DNA from: Prevotella sp.
GTDB taxonomy: Bacteria; Bacteroidota; Bacteroidia; Bacteroidales; Bacteroidaceae
NCBI GenBank assembly: GCA_017442765.1
Contig: JAFRZC010000068.1
Location: forward strand, 1 to 17,403
DNA: 17,403 bases
Reading direction: 5' to 3'
Below, in pieces: positions 5,785 through 12,916 of the stretch. Both the position numbers and the translations under genes were made by a program. The notes under the pieces are model-generated. The model was not told the DNA's origin, did not search any database, and saw only the letters and a program-made list of their open reading frames with translations. How positions within the stretch are numbered: the first letter of the stretch is position 1; every line of letters begins with the position of its first letter.

Positions 5785-6825
5785 TTAACTACGCTGCGAC
5801 TTCAGTTCCTCTATCTCCTTTTTCAGAGCGGCTATCTGCTGATACATCTCAGGCAGATGCCGGAACACGGCAGCCGATTTCATGAAACCCTTGGCGTCCC
5901 ATGCGGGCGAGCCGATGATGGTCTGCCCGGGTTTCTTCACCGAGTTGGTGATGCCCGCCTGTGCACCCACGTGCGTCTGGTCGGCAATGGTGATATGCCC
6001 GGCCATGCCCACCTGTCCGCCCATCATGCACCACTTCCCGACCTTTGTAGAGCCGGCGATGCCCGTTTGTGAGGCGATGACCGTGTTCTCGCCGATTTCC
6101 ACGTTGTGCGCCACCTGTATCAGGTTGTCCAGTTTCACACCTTTCCTGACGTAGGTGCTGCCCATCGTGGAGCGGTCAACGCAGGTGTTCGCGCCAATCT
6201 CCACGTCGTCCTCAATCGTCACGATGCCAATTTGCGGAATCTTGTCGAACCCGTCAGCCGTCGGGGCAAAGCCGAAGCCGTCGGCACCGATGACCGTGCC
6301 GGAGTGAATCGTCACGCGGTTGCCCAGCACACAGTCGTGATAAACCGACACGTTGGGATAGATATGGCAGTCGTCGCCCATCTTCACGCGGTCGCCAACG
6401 ACGGTGTGCGGCTCAATCAGCGAGTTGTTGCCGATGACGGCACCGTCGCCGATGACGGCGAACGCGCCCACATAGCATCCCTCGCCCACCTTTGCAGTCG
6501 GCGCTATGCTCGCCAGCGGGTCGATGCCCTGCTTGCGCGGCTTCATCGACTCGTAGAGCTGTAACAGCCGTGCCACACACTCGTAGGCGTTCTTCACACG
6601 GATAAGCGTGGGCTTGGCCTGGCGCTCCAACTCCACGTCCTCGTCGATGAGCACCACCGACGAAGCTGTGTCGTAAACGAAATGGGTGTACTTGGGGTTC
6701 GAGAGAAACGAGATGGCACCCTCCTTGCCTTCCTCAATCTTGGCGAAGCTGTTGACCGTAGCCAACTCATTGCCCTCTACGCGCCCGCCAACATATTCAG
6801 CGATTTGCTTAGCTGTAAATTCCAT
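5785..6825 (-). CDS. lpxD: UDP-3-O-acylglucosamine N-acyltransferase LpxD
   Basis: A 346-residue enzyme adding the N-linked hydroxyacyl chain from acyl-ACP to the LpxC product, the third step of lipid A synthesis. The N-terminal uridine-binding domain (1 to about 100) is followed by left-handed beta-helix hexapeptide repeats from about 105 to 300 (IAPTAKVGEGCYVGAFAVIG and onward), with the catalytic histidine in QVAHNV (His240). A short helical tail ends the protein. The open frame continues upstream to 6924, but MEFTAKQIAEYVGG at 6825 is the family start, and the promoter found at 6844-6875 would lie inside any longer version. It is first in the lpxD-lpxC/fabZ operon. Confidence 0.97.
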   Translation of the reverse strand: MEFTAKQIAEYVGGRVEGNELATVNSFAKIEEGKEGAISFLSNPKYTHFVYDTASSVVLIDEDVELERQAKPTLIRVKNAYECVARLLQLYESMKPRKQGIDPLASIAPTAKVGEGCYVGAFAVIGDGAVIGNNSLIEPHTVVGDRVKMGDDCHIYPNVSVYHDCVLGNRVTIHSGTVIGADGFGFAPTADGFDKIPQIGIVTIEDDVEIGANTCVDRSTMGSTYVRKGVKLDNLIQVAHNVEIGENTVIASQTGIAGSTKVGKWCMMGGQVGMAGHITIADQTHVGAQAGITNSVKKPGQTIIGSPAWDAKGFMKSAAVFRHLPEMYQQIAALKKEIEELKSQRS

Positions 6826-6843
6826 AATGGATGAATTTTTGTG

Positions 6844-6875
6844 CAAAGATACAACTAAGTGAGCAGAAAACCAAA
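6844..6875 (-). promoter_or_regulatory. sigma-ABfr-type promoter of lpxD
   Basis: Minus strand reads TTTG (6875-6872), 20 nt, then TATCTTTG (6851-6844), matching both the -33 TTTG and -7 TAnnTTTG boxes at standard spacing. The predicted start near 6838 leaves a leader of about 12 nt before the ATG at 6825. This supports choosing 6825 over the longer frame. Confidence 0.8.
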
Positions 6876-6883
6876 TTTTTATT

Positions 6884-7026
6884 CGGTTTTTCTCGAACCG
6901 ATGGAACAGCGAGAGCGGTGCCATGCTTGCATGAGCACAGCCGAGTCGTGACAGAGGAAGGCGAAGCCAACCGATGGAACAGCGAGAGCCGTCAAATTTA
7001 TTTGAATGGCCGAGTCGCGACAGAGG
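6884..7026. repeat. two-copy tandem repeat with interchangeable hairpins
   Basis: Two units of about 73 bp share the flanks AACCGATGGAACAGCGAGAG (6896-6915 and 6969-6988) and GCCGAGTCG(T/C)GACAGAGG (6940-6957 and 7009-7026). Between the flanks each unit has a different hairpin with the same TT loop: CATGC-TT-GCATG (6922-6933, extended by GTGC/GCAC) in the first and TCAAAT-TT-ATTTGA (6992-7005) in the second. A leading CGGTT/AACCG hairpin (6884-6888/6896-6900) precedes the first copy. The left end overlaps the start of the lpxD promoter region. The plus-strand frame through here (6831-7154) shows no recognisable protein. Confidence 0.8.
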
Positions 7027-7112
7027 TCGAAAAAGTCAACGAGAGCACCCATAAATACTCATTAATGTTTTATAAACCATTTTTGTTCATCTACCTGTTA
7101 ATAAATCTTAAT

Positions 7113-7357
7113 GGTGGCAGTGAGAGATATATCTTTCCCACCAGAAAGTGTTAAAACCCGATTTCCGATTTAACATTTTCCAAATCACCGTTTTTGTCCC
7201 TTTAACTCGCCCTTCACCCACTTTTCACTCATCACTTTTCACCCTTCACTTCCGAAAGGTATATCTTTTACCTTGCAAAAGACCGTCTTTCGCACTCCGA
7301 AAGACCGCCTTTCACCACCCGAAACATATATCTCTCGGAGCTGAGAGATATATGTTT
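7113..7357. repeat. cluster of dispersed palindromes upstream of the tonB-like gene
   Basis: Elements in order: GGTGG/CCACC (7113-7117/7138-7142) enclosing GAGAGATATATC; AAGGTA/TACCTT (7256-7261/7269-7274); two copies of the GAAAGACCG(T/C)CTTTC palindrome (7274-7294 with one mismatch, and 7299-7313); and a perfect 15-bp inverted repeat AAACATATATCTCTC/GAGAGATATATGTTT (7322-7336/7343-7357, 6-nt loop). Between 7200 and 7250 is a low-complexity pyrimidine stretch rich in CACTTTTCAC, roughly complementary to 7358-7391. No gene is supported here. Confidence 0.8.
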
Positions 7358-7395
7358 GAGAAGTGGAATGTGAGAAGTAAAGGGTGAGAGGCTCT

Positions 7396-7571
7396 GTATG
7401 TCGCTGTTTTGCAGCGACTTACAAGTCATCCCCGCTGTGCTCTTATCTCCGCCTTGGTGGGCAACTATCCCACCGCTTCGATTTCGCGCGATTCTCGACG
7501 TTAAAATTTCCGGCTGAACTCTGCAGATTTTAACACAAAAAGTTGTAGTTCGGGACATGGAATTCCCGAAC
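7396..7571. repeat. run of four further hairpins, possible structured RNA or repeat element
   Basis: Perfect stems GTCGCTG/CAGCGAC (7400-7406/7412-7418, extended by GTA/TAC across one mismatch), GGTGGG/CCCACC (7456-7461/7469-7474), GTTAAAAT/ATTTTAAC (7500-7507/7527-7534) and GTTCGGGA/TCCCGAAC (7548-7555/7564-7571). A minus-strand frame (7558-7268) crosses it, but its peptide looks like the nonsense translations often annotated from repeats in Prevotella; I do not call it a gene. The run ends 47 bp before the tonB-like promoter. Confidence 0.6.
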
Positions 7572-7617
7572 CATTCTCCTTAAAAAACCTTGGGGAGAGA
7601 AGAAAATAGCGTGGAAA

Positions 7618-7649
7618 TTTGTCAGTTCGCCAGATAGTTTGTATTTTTG
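7618..7649 (+). promoter_or_regulatory. sigma-ABfr-type promoter of the tonB-like gene
   Basis: TTTG (7618-7621), 20 nt, then TATTTTTG (7642-7649). Both boxes and spacing match the Bacteroidetes consensus and the lpxD promoter. Transcription would start near 7655, giving a leader of about 37 nt; the palindromes at 7113-7571 therefore lie upstream of, not in, this mRNA. Confidence 0.78.
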
Positions 7650-7691
7650 CAATTGATATAGTCCGTACATTAAACTTAAATTGTCATTGCA

Positions 7692-8159
7692 ATGAAACCA
7701 TTAAACCAACTTTTTCTGGGTCTGTCCTTTTTGTTAATGATGTTGCTGTCAGCTGAGACCTTGACAGCGCAGGTGCGACAGACAAACCGCCAGCGCAAGC
7801 CCTCCGTGCAGGTAAGCAAACCTCAAGCATCGAAAGGACGTGCAAGTCAGAAGGTGTATGATGTCGTGGATATGCCGCCATCTTTCCCTGGTGGACAAGG
7901 TGCGCTCCTCTCATGGATTCAAGATCACATCATGTATCCGATTGAAGCACAGAAGGCAGGTATCACCGGGCGTGTCGTTTTGCAGTTTATAGTCGAGACC
8001 GACGGTTCTGTGTCTAATGTGGAAGTTGTTCGTCCTGTTGCCCCGATGCTTGATCAAGAGGCTGTCCGTGTGGTAAGTAGTATGCCGAGGTGGACGCCAG
8101 GCAAGAACAATGGCACACCTGCGCGTGTGAGGTATACTGTTCCAGTGTCTTTTAAATAG
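7692..8159 (+). CDS. secreted TonB C-terminal-domain protein
   Basis: A 155-residue protein. Residues 1 to about 26 form a typical export signal ending LTAQ, followed by a basic, Ser/Gln-rich linker of about 30 residues and a TonB C-terminal domain (about 60-155; PF03544): MPPSFPGGQGALLSWIQDHI, YPIEAQKAGITGRVVLQFIV, ETDGSVSNVEVVR, LDQEAVRVVSSMPRWTPGKN, and a terminal VRYTVPVSF. TonB normally transmits inner-membrane energy to outer-membrane receptors. Here there is no clear retained membrane anchor and no Pro-rich spacer able to cross the periplasm, so a free or partner-bound periplasmic protein is more likely than a full energy transducer. It is a single gene with its own promoter and terminator. 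Confidence 0.88.
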   Translation: MKPLNQLFLGLSFLLMMLLSAETLTAQVRQTNRQRKPSVQVSKPQASKGRASQKVYDVVDMPPSFPGGQGALLSWIQDHIMYPIEAQKAGITGRVVLQFIVETDGSVSNVEVVRPVAPMLDQEAVRVVSSMPRWTPGKNNGTPARVRYTVPVSFK

Positions 8160-8178
8160 AATTTGATGGCACTGAACG

Positions 8179-8213
8179 CAGAGCCTCGCAGAGAAATTCT
8201 CTGCGAGGCTCTG
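8179..8213. terminator. strong bidirectional terminator hairpin
   Basis: Perfect 17-bp arms (8179-8195 and 8197-8213, CAGAGCCTCGCAGAGAA on the left) around a single A. It lies between the stop of the tonB-like gene (8159) and the stop of the convergent GH31 gene (8241). A short T-rich tract follows on the plus strand. The helix is unusually long for a terminator, so it could also be a repeat copy serving that purpose. Confidence 0.75.
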
Positions 8214-8240
8214 TGCTGTTTATTAGTTGTGGACGGGTGA

Positions 8241-10421
8241 CTATTCTTTCAGTTCGATGAATTTGAGCTTGTCGGCCTGTAGGGTGGGTGAACGGTCGAT
8301 GACGGCTTTCATGGTGATGCTTTCCGCCTGTGTCCACGGCGAGTAGGTTACCTTGCCGTCGGCCACGATACCGACGCGCAACAGTTTTGTCGTGCCGGTG
8401 CGCTTGCCGTCGGTCTGGCTGATGCTGACGGTCAGCTTCTTGCCCTGTGTAGTGGCCTTCAGCTGATAGAGAGCATAGTCGCCCGACCGATAGCTGAAAC
8501 CGTTGCCCGCGTCCTCGTAGAGCATGCCTTCGGCTGTGCCGTCGGCGGCAGGGTTGACGAGCAGGGTGAGTGAGTCGGTGCTCAGGTCCTCGGTGCTCTG
8601 GCAGAGGTTGGCCATCGGCACGATGGCACCGGGGCGCAGGGCTACATAGGCTTGGTAGTTGTTGGCTTGTTCGTTCTCAAAGCTGATGAGGTCCCAGTCG
8701 CCTGCGGGCAGTTGCGGGTTCTTTGCCCAACGGGGGATGACGAGCAGGTCTTGTCCGAGCAGGAAGGCCTGATCTTCACTGCGCAGCGAGGTGTCGCGGG
8801 TGTCGGCGAGGAATACGGGTCGCATGATGGGCATCCCACTCTCAGAGGCTTCGCGGAAGAGCGTGTAGATATAAGGTAGCAGACGGTAGCGGCGGTTGAT
8901 GGCGGTGCGGCAGGCATCTTCGGTTTCTTTTCCCATCGCCCACGGCTCCTGATTGATGGTGCCGTCGCAGCTGTGGTTGCGCACGAAGGGGAAGTAAACA
9001 CCTGTAGCCGTCCAGTGGGCCAGCAGGTCGGGCGTGCAGTTGTTGAGGAAGCCGCCGATGTCGGGGCCGTTGAAGCACTGTCCGGTGAGTCCCATGTTGA
9101 GTGTCATGGGAATGCTGAGGCGCATGTGCTCATACGACGACCAGTTGTCGCCCGTCCATGTGGCGGCATAGCGTTGTCCGCCGAGGAAATTGGAACGTGA
9201 GAGCACGAAGGGCCGCTTGTCGGGATTGGCTTGCAGGATGCCGTCGCGCGAGGCACGTACCATGTTGAAACCGTATTGATTGTGATAGCGCAGGTGCGGT
9301 CCTTTGGAAAGTCCGTCGCCTCCAAGATGGATGTTGTCCTCGGGCATGGAGCCGTCGGGTCCGTCGAAGACGCTGGGCTCGTTCATGTCGTTCCACACAC
9401 CGTCAACACCTTGTGCCATGAAGTCTTTATAGAGCGTGCCCCACCACTGACGCACCTCGGGACGGGTGAAGTCGGGGAAGTGGCATTTCCCTGGCCATAC
9501 GTTACCCTCAAACACGTTGCCGTCCTTGTCTTTCACCCAATAGTCGCGCTCGGTTCCCGCCTTATCGACAAAGTAGTCGGGGTCGGCTTTTACACCTGGG
9601 TCAATCATATAGACCGACTTGAGGTTCTTGCTGTGCAGATAGTCGTTGAGTTCCTTGGGTTTCGAGAACTCGTTTTTGTTGAAGGTGAAGATGCGGTACT
9701 CGTCCATATAGTGGATATCCATCCAGATGACATCGCAAGGGATTTGCTTCAGTCGCAAGGTGTCGGCAATCTCTTTTACGCGGGTGTCGGGATGGTAGCT
9801 AAAGCGGCACTGCTGGTAGCCGAGCGACCAGAGCGGCGGTAGCGACATGGTGCCGCTGAGCTGGCCAAGGGTTTTTAGCACTTCCTCAGGTGAGTCTTTC
9901 TCTATGATGACTACGCGGAAGGCTGGACCGTCGCTCTCGAAGCGCACCGTGCTGTCGGTGGTCAGGCGTGATTTCCACGTGTTGTCGCCTATGATGCCGA
10001 AGGCTGTGCCATCCTTGCGCACACCGAGCACCCAGGGGTGGGTCTGGTAGAGTCGCTTGCCGTTTTCGGCGGCGTAGGCGCCATTGTCTTTGTTCCAGAA
10101 ACTTTCTGTCTCGCCGTTGCGACGCAGATGCCCGAACACCTCGCCGGTGCCGTAGAGGTCAGCATTGTCGCCTACATGGATAGATACGATGCTCTTTCCG
10201 TTTTCGGTGGTGAACTGCGGACGTAATTGCCAGTCATGTGGCACTTCGCCTGTCGGCACCAACTCGCGCACGAAGATGGGGGAGGGCAGATGCTGCGAGG
10301 CATCAAACCCTTCAGGAACAAACACCGCTACGCCGTTGCCAGTGGTATAGGATTGCTGCGTCTTGGCGGAAAGGGCGGCAAGGAGCATTGGGGCGATGAT
10401 AAATGTTTTTAAGGGTTTCAT
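8241..10421 (-). CDS. GH31 family alpha-glucosidase, exported
   Basis: A 726-residue glycoside hydrolase family 31 enzyme, expected to release glucose (or xylose/galactose) from the non-reducing end of alpha-glycosides. Residues 1-21 (MKPLKTFIIAPMLLAALSAK) form an export signal, so it acts in the periplasm. After the beta-sandwich N-domain, the (beta/alpha)8 barrel shows PCDVIWMDIHYMD (228-240), the nucleophile in GVWNDMNEPS (341-350, Asp345) and the acid/base in TWTGDNW (421-427, Asp425), then GPDIGGF (452-458) and RNHSCDG (481-487). The open frame runs to 10613 inside rlmH, but only the ATG at 10421 gives the signal peptide. It follows rlmH by 28 nt with no visible promoter. Substrate preference (alpha-glucosidase versus xylosidase) cannot be settled by eye. 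Confidence 0.94.
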   Translation of the reverse strand: MKPLKTFIIAPMLLAALSAKTQQSYTTGNGVAVFVPEGFDASQHLPSPIFVRELVPTGEVPHDWQLRPQFTTENGKSIVSIHVGDNADLYGTGEVFGHLRRNGETESFWNKDNGAYAAENGKRLYQTHPWVLGVRKDGTAFGIIGDNTWKSRLTTDSTVRFESDGPAFRVVIIEKDSPEEVLKTLGQLSGTMSLPPLWSLGYQQCRFSYHPDTRVKEIADTLRLKQIPCDVIWMDIHYMDEYRIFTFNKNEFSKPKELNDYLHSKNLKSVYMIDPGVKADPDYFVDKAGTERDYWVKDKDGNVFEGNVWPGKCHFPDFTRPEVRQWWGTLYKDFMAQGVDGVWNDMNEPSVFDGPDGSMPEDNIHLGGDGLSKGPHLRYHNQYGFNMVRASRDGILQANPDKRPFVLSRSNFLGGQRYAATWTGDNWSSYEHMRLSIPMTLNMGLTGQCFNGPDIGGFLNNCTPDLLAHWTATGVYFPFVRNHSCDGTINQEPWAMGKETEDACRTAINRRYRLLPYIYTLFREASESGMPIMRPVFLADTRDTSLRSEDQAFLLGQDLLVIPRWAKNPQLPAGDWDLISFENEQANNYQAYVALRPGAIVPMANLCQSTEDLSTDSLTLLVNPAADGTAEGMLYEDAGNGFSYRSGDYALYQLKATTQGKKLTVSISQTDGKRTGTTKLLRVGIVADGKVTYSPWTQAESITMKAVIDRSPTLQADKLKFIELKE

Positions 10422-10449
10422 GGTCTTTGTTGTTTTAGTGTTTTGGTTT

Positions 10450-10920
10450 CTATTCGTGATGGTAGGGCTCGCCTTTGATGATGGTGCATGCACGGTAGAT
10501 CTGTTCGGCGAGGATGGCGCGGACCGTCTGATGGGAGAAGGTGAGGCGCGAGAGCGACAGCTTTTCATTGGCTCGCTGACAGACCTCCCCGGAGAATCCG
10601 TAGGGGCCGCCAATGGCGAGCAGGAGTCGACGGGCGACGAGCTGTTTCTGCGTGAGCCACTGGGCGAGCTCTATGCTGCGGAGCTCTTTACCGCGTTCGT
10701 CTAAGAGTACGAGGGTGTCGGCGGGTTGCAGGTGTCGGAGGATGAGCCGGCCTTCGCGTTGCCTCTGCTGTTCCTCGCTCAGGCTTTTGGTGTTCTTCAA
10801 CTCGGGGATGACGGTGACGGCGAATGGCATGTAGCGGGTTATCCGCCGGGTATAGAGGTCGAGCAGTGCCGCGATGTGTTTATTTGTTGTCTTGCCTACA
10901 AGCAGCAGTTCGGTCTTCAT
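10450..10920 (-). CDS. rlmH: 23S rRNA (pseudouridine-1915-N3)-methyltransferase RlmH
   Basis: A 156-residue SPOUT-class methyltransferase that methylates pseudouridine 1915 in helix 69 of 23S rRNA on assembled ribosomes. Diagnostic segments: LLLVGKT at the start, LDERGKEL (73-80), IGGPYGFS (103-110) of the knotted SAM site, and the C-terminal FSHQTVRAILAEQIYRA through to PYHHE at the end. Length matches the family (about 155). Its start codon lies inside the last 41 nt of the upstream DUF4491 gene, which suggests translational coupling. Cytoplasmic. Confidence 0.97.
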   Translation of the reverse strand: MKTELLLVGKTTNKHIAALLDLYTRRITRYMPFAVTVIPELKNTKSLSEEQQRQREGRLILRHLQPADTLVLLDERGKELRSIELAQWLTQKQLVARRLLLAIGGPYGFSGEVCQRANEKLSLSRLTFSHQTVRAILAEQIYRACTIIKGEPYHHE

Positions 10921-11221
10921 CGGGGTTGAGGTATTCGTTCTTACGTTTGGGGTTCATGGGGAACCAGCCTTTTTCTACTCTCTTTTTCTGTGCAAACAAC
11001 TCGCCTATTCCCCAAAGGAGCGATGCGCCCGTCACACCAAGCAGGGAGGACAGGATGACGTTCTCGACCAGAAAGGCGGGACATATACACGCTATGCCTG
11101 CAACAAGCCATACCCACCAGTAGCGGGTTCCCAGGTGGTACTCGGTCTTGATAACGAGCGGATGGAGAAGCCCGATAATCAGGAATGTTGAGATAGCGAT
11201 GATGATGCCGGTGAAGTGCAT
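10880..11221 (-). CDS. DUF4491 family small membrane protein
   Basis: A 113-residue protein with membrane segments at about 3-25, 36-52 and 54-75, then a basic cytoplasmic tail with RVEKGWFPMNPKRK (81-94), the signature I associate with DUF4491 (PF14898) of Bacteroidales. The function is unknown. The start MHFTGIIIAIS at 11221 is chosen because it opens the first membrane helix. The frame continues upstream through the octamer array to 11365, but that part is repeat translation (cycles of VNSSTRQL). Its last 41 nt overlap the start of rlmH, and the residues in the overlap (about 100-113) look non-conserved. Confidence 0.85.
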   Translation of the reverse strand: MHFTGIIIAISTFLIIGLLHPLVIKTEYHLGTRYWWVWLVAGIACICPAFLVENVILSSLLGVTGASLLWGIGELFAQKKRVEKGWFPMNPKRKNEYLNPDEDRTAACRQDNK

Positions 11222-11228
11222 TTGATAA

Positions 11229-11282
11229 TTGACGAGTTGACGAGTTGACGAGTTGACGAGTTGACAAGTTGACGAGTTGACA
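11229..11282. repeat. 8-bp satellite array, locus 2 (TTGACGAG units)
   Basis: Six full octamers starting at 11229 (four TTGACGAG, one TTGACAAG, one TTGACGAG) and a partial TTGACA. It occupies nearly all of the 68-bp gap between the DUF5687 stop (11290) and the DUF4491 start (11221). In the mRNA sense of these genes the unit reads CTCGTCAA, which has no stop codon in any frame. Confidence 0.95.
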
Positions 11283-11289
11283 ACATAAA

Positions 11290-12798
11290 TTATCTTGATG
11301 AGCGGAAGCCTTCCATGTTGCGGTATCTTCGGGTCATGAGCCGGTTGTAGATGTTGCGCAGCCATAGCCTGTGGGTGGCAATGAAGGTCAGTCCGATGAC
11401 GAGCAGGATGACGTAGGATGCGGTGTTGCTGAGGAAGGCTTGCAGGATGGAGACAAGTATCATGGGTATCATGAAGTTCACCATTTCGGCGGCAAACTGG
11501 AAATAGTTGTTCTCCATGCCACCCTTGCTGATGAACTTCGTGTTCAGCGGAACGGTTTGCTTGTTATAGACGGCCAGCTGAAAGAGCACGAAATACTGAA
11601 ATCCTGCTGTGAATACGGCATATGAGATGAGCATGAGCAGTGTCCACTTGCCGCTAAACACCGTAGGAAGCATGAGCAGGAAGGGGAAGAACAGCATGAT
11701 GGAATAGAACGCATACTTGGCACGGAGCAGGCTGAGGATATTCTCTTTGCGTACCATCAGACAGTCGATATAGTTGCCCTCGTTGCACATGACGCGCACA
11801 AGCATCATGGCTCCATAGATGACATAGTTGTACAGACACCAGAAATTGGTCATGAAGGGCGAGTCGTAGATGTCGGTCAGGGAGATGATCAGGCTGAAGC
11901 CTAAAACGATAACCGTGCCGAAGATGAAACTCTTGCGCGGATTTTTATTGCGAAGAATGGTCTTGATTTCCAGGGCGATGTATTGCCCAATCTCTCCATA
12001 GCCGGCAAGGAAGCTGAACCGGCTGACATGGCGCAGACGGGTGGTCTCTGTGCGTGAGAGCTCTTTCCAAATGTGCGCGAATTGCACACGCCGGTTGACA
12101 AGAATGACAATCGTCAGCAACGCGATGACGGCAAGCCATGGCCACAGGTTTCCTTCGGAGAATAGTTTTCCAATGTTCGCATAGTCTTTGAAGAGCGTGC
12201 CCATTCCCGCATGTCTGCCAATGTAGGCCGGTGCAAAGACAAGTGCATATACGGCCAATGGCAAAAGCCACCAGGCTACGGTGTCGTTGATGAGTGTGCG
12301 GACGAGGGTGTACCATTGGCTGTTGAGCATAATCAATAGCCAGAAGAAGACGAGAATAGCTATTGACAGCCAAAAGCCGTGGCTGAACACAACGGCCATG
12401 AGCAGATAGGGGACAAGCATGGCGAACCAGATGAAGTTGCCCGAGGTGAAGAGCGACGATGCGATGAACGAGTCGATGCAGGCGTAGCGTGGCAAAGGCA
12501 ACAGGACGTAAGGCTTGATAATCTGCGAAGGGGTCTGCTGAGCCGTAAAGCGGAACAGGAAATCGAGGGTGAGGATGAAAGGAAAAAGCCCGAAGATAAA
12601 CTCAACCGAGGTGGTGGTGGCGCTGTCGTTGGCTATCAAGGCGAACATCACCGCAAAGAACATGAGGTAGATGATGATAAAGGCCGCAAGAAACCAGATG
12701 AGGTATTTTGCGGCTTTGTTCTGCTGAAAACTGACACTCCTCTTCTCTGCCAGTTTGCGGTGGCGGCGCAGGGTCTTGAAAATCTCGAATGGTGTCAT
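11290..12798 (-). CDS. DUF5687 family polytopic membrane protein
   Basis: A 502-residue integral membrane protein with about ten to twelve predicted hydrophobic segments (for example 31-57, 65-83, 119-139, 142-159, 172-193). The N-terminal cytoplasmic stretch (TLRRHRKLAEKRSVSFQQNK) and QTPSQIIKPYVLLPLPR (89-104) match what I recall of DUF5687 (PF18940), a Bacteroidetes family resembling ABC-2-type permeases. In other genomes such proteins often neighbour an ABC ATPase gene; none is present here. The start at 12798 is the first in-frame ATG, preceded by the same 14-bp context as DUF4491. It lies in a same-strand run after the lolA-like gene, separated from it by an octamer array. Transport substrate unknown. 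Confidence 0.82.
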   Translation of the reverse strand: MTPFEIFKTLRRHRKLAEKRSVSFQQNKAAKYLIWFLAAFIIIYLMFFAVMFALIANDSATTTSVEFIFGLFPFILTLDFLFRFTAQQTPSQIIKPYVLLPLPRYACIDSFIASSLFTSGNFIWFAMLVPYLLMAVVFSHGFWLSIAILVFFWLLIMLNSQWYTLVRTLINDTVAWWLLPLAVYALVFAPAYIGRHAGMGTLFKDYANIGKLFSEGNLWPWLAVIALLTIVILVNRRVQFAHIWKELSRTETTRLRHVSRFSFLAGYGEIGQYIALEIKTILRNKNPRKSFIFGTVIVLGFSLIISLTDIYDSPFMTNFWCLYNYVIYGAMMLVRVMCNEGNYIDCLMVRKENILSLLRAKYAFYSIMLFFPFLLMLPTVFSGKWTLLMLISYAVFTAGFQYFVLFQLAVYNKQTVPLNTKFISKGGMENNYFQFAAEMVNFMIPMILVSILQAFLSNTASYVILLVIGLTFIATHRLWLRNIYNRLMTRRYRNMEGFRSSR

Positions 12799-12820
12799 TT
12801 GATAATTGAAAAGTGATTAG

Positions 12821-12908
12821 TTGACGAGTTGACAAGTTGACGGGTTGACGAGTTGACGGGTTGACTGGTTGACAAGTTGACGAGTTGACAAGCCCGCGAG
12901 CCCGCGAG
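12821..12908. repeat. 8-bp satellite array, locus 3, with a second octamer
   Basis: Nine octamers of the form TTGAC(G/A/T)(A/G)G from 12821 to 12892, immediately continued in register by two CCCGCGAG octamers (12893-12908). It fills most of the gap between the lolA-like stop (12917) and the DUF5687 start (12798). Units vary more than at locus 2, which suggests older divergence. Confidence 0.95.
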
Positions 12909-12916
12909 CCACTAAA

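Noticed and set aside
6831..7154. 107-codon plus-strand frame in the lpxD upstream region.
   Set aside because: It starts inside lpxD promoter sequence and crosses the tandem repeat; peptide has no family resemblance.
7268..7558. 96-codon minus-strand frame upstream of the tonB-like gene.
   Set aside because: It translates through four perfect hairpins and repeat palindromes, and has no domain; better explained as repeat sequence.
8179..8213. 17-bp hairpin considered as a mobile-element terminus.
   Set aside because: No transposase, no matching end elsewhere in the window, and its place between two convergent stops fits a terminator.
10422..10613. N-terminal extension of the GH31 enzyme into rlmH.
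   Set aside because: Low-complexity Ser/Pro/Arg peptide overlapping a well-supported gene; the signal peptide begins at 10421.
12821..12908. Octamer arrays considered as a CRISPR array.
   Set aside because: Units are contiguous 8-mers with no unique spacers and no cas genes nearby.
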